A DNA stretch of 9,920 bases from DAOMOP01 sp035444405 (GTDB lineage Bacteria > Pseudomonadota > Gammaproteobacteria > Burkholderiales > Rhodocyclaceae), in assembly GCA_035444405.1 (NCBI GenBank), contig DAOMOP010000155.1, positions 1 through 9,920 of the forward strand. The letters run 5' to 3'. Under the pieces are notes generated by a model. It searched no databases. It had not been told where the DNA came from and was given only the letters and a program-made list of their open reading frames with translations. This document shows, piece by piece, positions 6,418 to 9,920 of this stretch; position 1 is the first letter of the stretch; each line of letters opens with the position of its first letter. Position numbers and translations under genes: made by a program.

Positions 6418-6567
6418 ATGCACGCCGCCCCGACCAGACCATGCGCCGATGAATGGCCAGCCGCCGTGCGCGGTGAAGCAGGCGGCGTTCGAAGAGATGC
6501 GCGCGTGCACGACCTGAGCCGCGCTTGCGCGGCGCCGTCCCATCCATCCGTTCGTCCATTCTTGTGA
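6418..6567 (+). CDS. Possible small ORF of 49 residues, no known relatives
   Basis: An ATG 3 bases after the Nudix stop codon has a good Shine-Dalgarno, GAGGAG at 6405-6410, spaced by 7 bases, and opens 49 codons ending at TGA 6565-6567, just before the next gene. The product begins MHAAPTRPCADEW and is rich in Ala, Arg and Pro, with no signal peptide or membrane segment. Its composition looks like a random frame in GC-rich DNA, and a second short frame overlaps it (6449-6517, 22 codons). The ribosome binding site is the only real support. It may be spurious, a translational coupling device or the remnant of a lost gene. Confidence 0.25.
   Translation: MHAAPTRPCADEWPAAVRGEAGGVRRDARVHDLSRACAAPSHPSVRPFL
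6518..6533. repeat. Short GC-rich hairpin upstream of the ligase gene
   Basis: GCCGCG and CGCGGC form a perfect 6-bp stem closed by a CTTG tetraloop, within the 162-base gap between the Nudix and ligase genes. No T-run follows. The rest of the gap shows no convincing promoter, so I see only this hairpin and the possible 49-codon frame in it. It could be a weak pause or processing site, or just a chance GC palindrome. Confidence 0.35.
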
Positions 6568-6576
6568 GACTGTCCG

Positions 6577-7875
6577 ATGTGCCACTACGACCAAGCCACC
6601 GAGACCCTGCCACGCGAGAAGCTCGCCGCGCTGCAACTCGCCAAGCTGCAGGACATGCTGTCCGAGCTGTGGGGCCGCAACCGCTTCTACACCGCCAAGC
6701 TGCAGACAGTCGGCGCCGAGCCCGGTGACATCCGCACGCTCGACGATCTCGCACGCCTGCCGCTGACGACCAAGGCCGAGCTGATGGCCGACCAGGCCGC
6801 GCACGCGCCGTTCGGCACCAATCTGACCTATCCGCTCGACGCCTACGTGCGCATGCACCAGACCTCCGGCACCACCGGCGTGCCGCTCAAGGTGCTCGAC
6901 ACCGCCGCCTCGTGGGACTGGTGGGGACGCTGCTGGGCGCACGTGCTGGCCGGCTCGGGCGTGACCGCGGCCGACCGCGTCTTTCTCGCCTTCGCGTTCG
7001 GGCCGTTCATCGGCTTCTGGGCGGCGGTCGAGGGGGCGCGCCGGCTCGGTGCGCTGATGATCCCCGGCGGCGGCCGCGACTCGGCGCAGCGCCTCGAGCT
7101 GATGCGCGATGCCGGGGCGACGGTGCTGTGCTGCACGCCGACCTACGCGCTGCGGCTCGCCGAGGTCGCGCGCGAGACCGGCTTCGACCTCGGCTCGATC
7201 GTGCTGAAGGCGACCGTGCATGCCGGTGAGCCGGGCGCCAACATTCCCGCGACCAAGGCGCGCATCGAGAGCGCGTGGTCGGCGAAGTGCTTCGACCACG
7301 CCGGCGCGTCGGAGATCGGCGCGCATTCGTTCGAGTGCGAGGTGCAGCCGGGCGGCACGCACCTGATCGAGAGCGAGTTCATCGCCGAGGTGCTCGATCC
7401 GGCCACCGGCACACCGGTCGCACCGGGTCGCCGCGGCGAGCTGGTGATCACCAACCTCGGGCGCTGGGGCTTTCCGCTGATCCGCTACCGCACCGGCGAT
7501 CTGGTCGAGATGAACACCGCGCCATGTGCCTGCGGGCGCAGCTTCGCGCGCTTCGAGGGCGGCATCCTCGGGCGCGCCGACGACATGGTCACAGTGCGCG
7601 GCGTCAATGTCTTTCCGGCCGGCGTCGAGAACATCCTGCGCAAGTTTCCCGAGGTCGACGAGTTCCGCATCACGGTGAGCCGCGTGCGCCACCTGGACGA
7701 GATGGACGTCGAGGTCGAGCTGTGCGAGGGCGCCGACACGCAGGTGGTGCAGGCGATCGCCGAGCGGCTCGACGCGCTGCTGTCGTTCCGCCCACGCGTG
7801 CATCACGTCGGCCACAACGCGTTGCCGCGCTTCGACATGAAGGCCCGGCGTTTTCACGTCAATCGCGCCGCCTGA
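6577..7875 (+). CDS. PaaK-like AMP-forming acyl-CoA ligase (phenylacetate-CoA ligase family)
   Basis: This 432-residue protein has the usual PaaK length. In order: TSGTTG (96-101, phosphate loop), DHAGASEIG (240-248), YRTGDL (304-309, ribose-binding Asp), CACGR (317-321), GRADDMVTVRG (332-342, hinge) and a C-terminal NALPRFDMKARRF with Lys422 at the position of the catalytic lysine. It should activate an aromatic acid with ATP and CoA via an acyl adenylate in the cytoplasm. In this pathway the carboxylase product 4-hydroxybenzoate must be converted to its CoA thioester, so it is a candidate 4-hydroxybenzoate- or other aryl-CoA ligase. The characterised 4-hydroxybenzoate-CoA ligase of Thauera is, as I recall, a longer type, so the substrate is open. 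The Shine-Dalgarno is weak (GTGAGA). Confidence 0.85.
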   Translation: MCHYDQATETLPREKLAALQLAKLQDMLSELWGRNRFYTAKLQTVGAEPGDIRTLDDLARLPLTTKAELMADQAAHAPFGTNLTYPLDAYVRMHQTSGTTGVPLKVLDTAASWDWWGRCWAHVLAGSGVTAADRVFLAFAFGPFIGFWAAVEGARRLGALMIPGGGRDSAQRLELMRDAGATVLCCTPTYALRLAEVARETGFDLGSIVLKATVHAGEPGANIPATKARIESAWSAKCFDHAGASEIGAHSFECEVQPGGTHLIESEFIAEVLDPATGTPVAPGRRGELVITNLGRWGFPLIRYRTGDLVEMNTAPCACGRSFARFEGGILGRADDMVTVRGVNVFPAGVENILRKFPEVDEFRITVSRVRHLDEMDVEVELCEGADTQVVQAIAERLDALLSFRPRVHHVGHNALPRFDMKARRFHVNRAA

Positions 7876-7896
7876 CACCGGTCGGTCGCGCCGCGC

Positions 7897-8718
7897 ATGA
7901 CGCCGACGCCCGCCTCGCCGCTGCGCTGGACGCGCTTTCGCGCGCCGGCGGGCACGCCGCCGCCGGCCGCGGCGACACCGGCCGGCACCGTCGTCTATGC
8001 GATCGGCGACGTCCACGGCCGCGCCGACCTGCTCGCGACGATGCAGCGCGGCATCGCGCTGGACGCGCAGCGCCGCCGCGCGCGGCGGCGCGTCGTCGTG
8101 TACCTCGGCGACTACATCAGCCGCGGCCCCGATTCGCGCCGCGTGCTCGAGCAGGTGATTGCGTGGCGGCCCGACGGCTTCGAGATCGTCGCGCTCAAGG
8201 GCAACCACGAACAGCTGCTGCTGCGCTATCTCGACGGCGACCTGATGATCGGCCGGCACTGGCTCGGCTACGGTGCGTCGGAGGCGCTGGCGGCCTACGG
8301 CGTCGCGCTCCCCCGCGACGTAATCGCCGACGACGCGTTGCTCACCGAAATGCGACACCGGCTCGTCGCGGCGATGCCCGAAGCGCATGTGCGCTTCGTG
8401 CGTTCCCTCGCCACCGGTCACCGCGAGGGCGGCTACTTATTCGCGCACGCGGGCATTCTCCCCGGCGTCGCGCTCGACGCCCAGCGCGAGCGCGACCTCG
8501 TGTGGATCCGCGGGCGCTTTCTCAGGTCCGCCGACGACCACGGCGCGGTCGTCGTGCATGGCCACTCGATCACCGAAGAGCCCCAGGTGCGCCACAACCG
8601 CATCGGCATCGACACCGGCGCGTACCGCAGCGGCGTGCTGACCTGCCTGGTACTCGACGGCCGCGAGCGCGCCTTCCTGCAGACCGTCGGCGATGCGCCG
8701 CCGCGCGGGTCGGGCTGA
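7897..8718 (+). CDS. Calcineurin-like metallophosphatase (PPP Ser/Thr phosphatase type)
   Basis: This 273-residue protein has the PPP motifs in order: GDVHG (37-41), GDYISRG (71-77), GNHE (102-105), His184 in FAHAG and VHGHS (220-224) for the dinuclear metal site, and a closing GIDTGAY. The second motif reads GDYISRG where PPP enzymes normally have GDxVDRG, so one conserved Asp is Ser. The first 30 residues are a Pro/Ala-rich extension with no signal peptide features. Relatives include bacterial PrpA/PrpB-like protein phosphatases and diadenosine tetraphosphatase. It begins 21 bases after the ligase stop codon without a clear Shine-Dalgarno, so translation may be coupled. Its role in phenol metabolism is unknown; dephosphorylating a protein or a small phosphate ester are both possible. 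Confidence 0.85.
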   Translation: MTPTPASPLRWTRFRAPAGTPPPAAATPAGTVVYAIGDVHGRADLLATMQRGIALDAQRRRARRRVVVYLGDYISRGPDSRRVLEQVIAWRPDGFEIVALKGNHEQLLLRYLDGDLMIGRHWLGYGASEALAAYGVALPRDVIADDALLTEMRHRLVAAMPEAHVRFVRSLATGHREGGYLFAHAGILPGVALDAQRERDLVWIRGRFLRSADDHGAVVVHGHSITEEPQVRHNRIGIDTGAYRSGVLTCLVLDGRERAFLQTVGDAPPRGSG

Positions 8719-8802
8719 TCTGGTCCGGCCGGGACCGCACCCACCACACCCTGCGGCCCCGGCCGATCGCAACACCCTGAGCACGCAAACAGCAATAACA
8801 TC

Positions 8803-8810
8803 AAGGAGGA
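8803..8810 (+). promoter_or_regulatory. Strong ribosome binding site of the outer-membrane protein gene
   Basis: AAGGAGGA lies 9 bases before ATG 8820 and is the best Shine-Dalgarno in the window. It sits at the end of a 101-base gap, in a short A-rich stretch that stands out from the surrounding GC-rich DNA. This gap could also hold a promoter of its own, but no -35/-10 pair is convincing. Confidence 0.6.
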
Positions 8811-8819
8811 AACGCAAGC

Positions 8820-9752
8820 ATGAAACTCAAGCAGATCGCGCTCGCCCTCGCCCTGTCGGGACTCGCCGTCGGCGCCGCCGACGCCAAGGAAGGCGCCGAC
8901 CAGTACCCCAACGGCGCCGAGAACTGGCTCGCCGGCGCGCTGCCGCCACCGGGGCAGTATTTCCTGAACTATTTCGGCTACTACGACGGCGGAAAGCTTC
9001 GGGACGGTGACGGCGACAAGGTGGCGGACACCAGCGCGAAAGCGTGGTTCGACGCGCTGCGTTACGTGAAGGTGACCGACACGAAGATTCTCGGCGGCAA
9101 TCTGGCCATGCACATGATCGTGCCGATCGTGCACCAGTCGGTCAGGCTGGGTGCGGACAGCGCCCGGGCGACGGGCCTGGGTGACATCATCTTCACGCCG
9201 CTCGCGCTCGGCTGGCATGCCGGCGATTTTCATTGGCTGGCGACGCTGGAGTTCTATGCGCCGACCGGCAAATACAAGTCCGGCGAGCCGCGCAAGAGCA
9301 TCGGCGCCAACCACTGGAGCATCGAGCCGGTGTTCGGCGTCACCTGGCTGCCCAAGTCGGGCTGGGAGGTCTCGGCGCGCCTGATGTACAACATCAAGGG
9401 CAAGAACGACGACTTCCGCCCCGCGCCGGGCGCGCCGAAGATGGACTACGAATCGGGCGACGACTTCCACATGGACTATCTCGTCGGCAAGCGCTTCGGC
9501 CCGTGGGGTGTGGGCCTGTCCGGCTACTACCTGAAGCAGACCACCAACGACAAGCTCGACGGACGCAAGATCTCCGCGGCACTCGGCCCGTGGTCGTCGG
9601 GGCGCAAGGGCGAGGTGTTCGCGATCGGCCCGAGCGCGATCTACACGAGCAGCAGCGGCACCATGTTCATCGCGCAGTGGCAGCACGAGACTCATGCGAA
9701 GAACCGCTTTCGCGGCGACAAGGCGTGGTTCAGGCTAATCATGCCCTTGTAA
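8820..9752 (+). CDS. Exported outer-membrane protein, Phenol_MetA_deg/SphA-like
   Basis: This is a 310-residue protein with a clear signal peptide: MKLKQ, a hydrophobic Ala/Leu core, and likely cleavage after ADA at residue 22. The mature part alternates polar and aromatic residues in many short strands (for example QYFLNYFGYYDGG, HWLATLEFYAPTG, WEVSARLMYNIKG, TMFIAQWQHE) and ends in a strand, RLIMPL, as expected for an outer-membrane beta barrel. The pattern, with LGDIIFTPLALGW and APTGKY, is that of the family named putative MetA-pathway of phenol degradation, which includes SphA-like proteins linked to uptake of aromatic compounds. A role in passage of phenol or another aromatic across the outer membrane is inferred. 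It is the last gene of the run, before a hairpin. Confidence 0.8.
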   Translation: MKLKQIALALALSGLAVGAADAKEGADQYPNGAENWLAGALPPPGQYFLNYFGYYDGGKLRDGDGDKVADTSAKAWFDALRYVKVTDTKILGGNLAMHMIVPIVHQSVRLGADSARATGLGDIIFTPLALGWHAGDFHWLATLEFYAPTGKYKSGEPRKSIGANHWSIEPVFGVTWLPKSGWEVSARLMYNIKGKNDDFRPAPGAPKMDYESGDDFHMDYLVGKRFGPWGVGLSGYYLKQTTNDKLDGRKISAALGPWSSGRKGEVFAIGPSAIYTSSSGTMFIAQWQHETHAKNRFRGDKAWFRLIMPL

Positions 9753-9766
9753 CGGATGCATGACGA

Positions 9767-9803
9767 CCTGCGGACGGCCGACGTACCAGCGGCCGGCCGC
9801 AGG
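9767..9803 (+). terminator. Probable transcription end: 14-bp hairpin after the last gene
   Basis: CCTGCGGACGGCCG (9767-9780) pairs with CGGCCGGCCGCAGG (9790-9803) with one A-G mismatch, around a 9-base loop. It starts 14 bases after the stop codon at 9752. No T-run follows, so it is not a textbook intrinsic terminator, but its strength and place suggest the end of the transcript, with termination or 3'-end protection. Confidence 0.5.
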
Positions 9804-9864
9804 CGCGAGGCTGCCGTGGTCACTTGTGGTGCTCTACCCGCGCAGTCGTCGCCAACCGCCCCAC

Positions 9865-9920
9865 CGTTCCGGCGTTCCGGCGTTCCGGCGTTCCGGCGTT
9901 CCGGCGTTCCGGCGTTCCGG
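9865..9920. repeat. Perfect tandem array of the octamer CGTTCCGG
   Basis: Seven exact copies of CGTTCCGG run without a mismatch from 9865 to the right edge of the window, so the array probably continues. The preceding 112 bases after the last gene hold the hairpin at 9767-9803 and nothing else I can support. Because 8 is not a multiple of 3, copy-number change would shift the frame if the array lies in or before a gene outside the window. Confidence 0.9.

Noticed and set aside
6454..6469. Sigma-54-like TGGC...GC pattern before the ligase gene
   Set aside because: The spacing between GG and GC is one base too long and the other consensus bases are poor, so it is probably chance.
5872..8421. 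Very long open frame on the minus strand (849 codons)
   Set aside because: It runs opposite the Nudix, ligase and phosphatase genes, with low-complexity Arg/Ala/His composition and no motif, so it is a shadow.
8722..8736. Hairpin GGTCC/GGACC just after the metallophosphatase stop codon
   Set aside because: The stem is only 5 bp with a GC-rich loop and no T-run, which is expected by chance in this GC-rich DNA and too weak to call a terminator.

Overview
The window is high-GC DNA (roughly two thirds G+C, strong GC3 bias), and all real genes lie on the + strand. Gene content and order match the anaerobic phenol degradation cluster of denitrifying betaproteobacteria of the Thauera/Azoarcus/Aromatoleum group. 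The organism assignment is an inference from gene content, not from a marker gene.

Region 1 (2-3351) encodes phenylphosphate carboxylase: a 5'-truncated UbiD-like subunit (PpcB type), a KdsC-like HAD phosphatase subunit (PpcD), a second, complete UbiD-like subunit (PpcA) and a small 84-residue subunit (PpcC). In the Thauera model, phenol is first phosphorylated by phenylphosphate synthase (genes expected upstream, outside the window). The carboxylase then dephosphorylates and para-carboxylates phenylphosphate to 4-hydroxybenzoate. A REP/MITE-like set of nested inverted repeats separates ppcB from ppcD.

Region 2 (3420-6414) follows a strong intercistronic hairpin and looks like a cofactor-supply module. 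It holds a third UbiD paralogue with altered metal-ligand positions, a UbiX flavin prenyltransferase, an archaeal-type (CTP-dependent, DUF120) riboflavin kinase and a zinc-ribbon Nudix hydrolase. Together the last three could make FMN, supply dimethylallyl monophosphate and join them into prenylated FMN (prFMN), the cofactor of UbiD enzymes. The riboflavin kinase and the possible DMAPP-to-DMAP role of the Nudix protein are the most interesting points in the window.

Region 3 (6577-9752) encodes a PaaK-like AMP-forming acyl-CoA ligase (candidate for activating 4-hydroxybenzoate or another aromatic acid), a PPP-type metallophosphatase, and an exported protein resembling the Phenol_MetA_deg/SphA outer-membrane family (candidate for substrate entry). 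A 14-bp hairpin 14 bases after the last stop codon probably marks the end of the transcription unit. The window ends inside a perfect tandem array of an 8-bp unit.

No rRNA, tRNA, CRISPR array, transposase gene or transcription regulator was seen.
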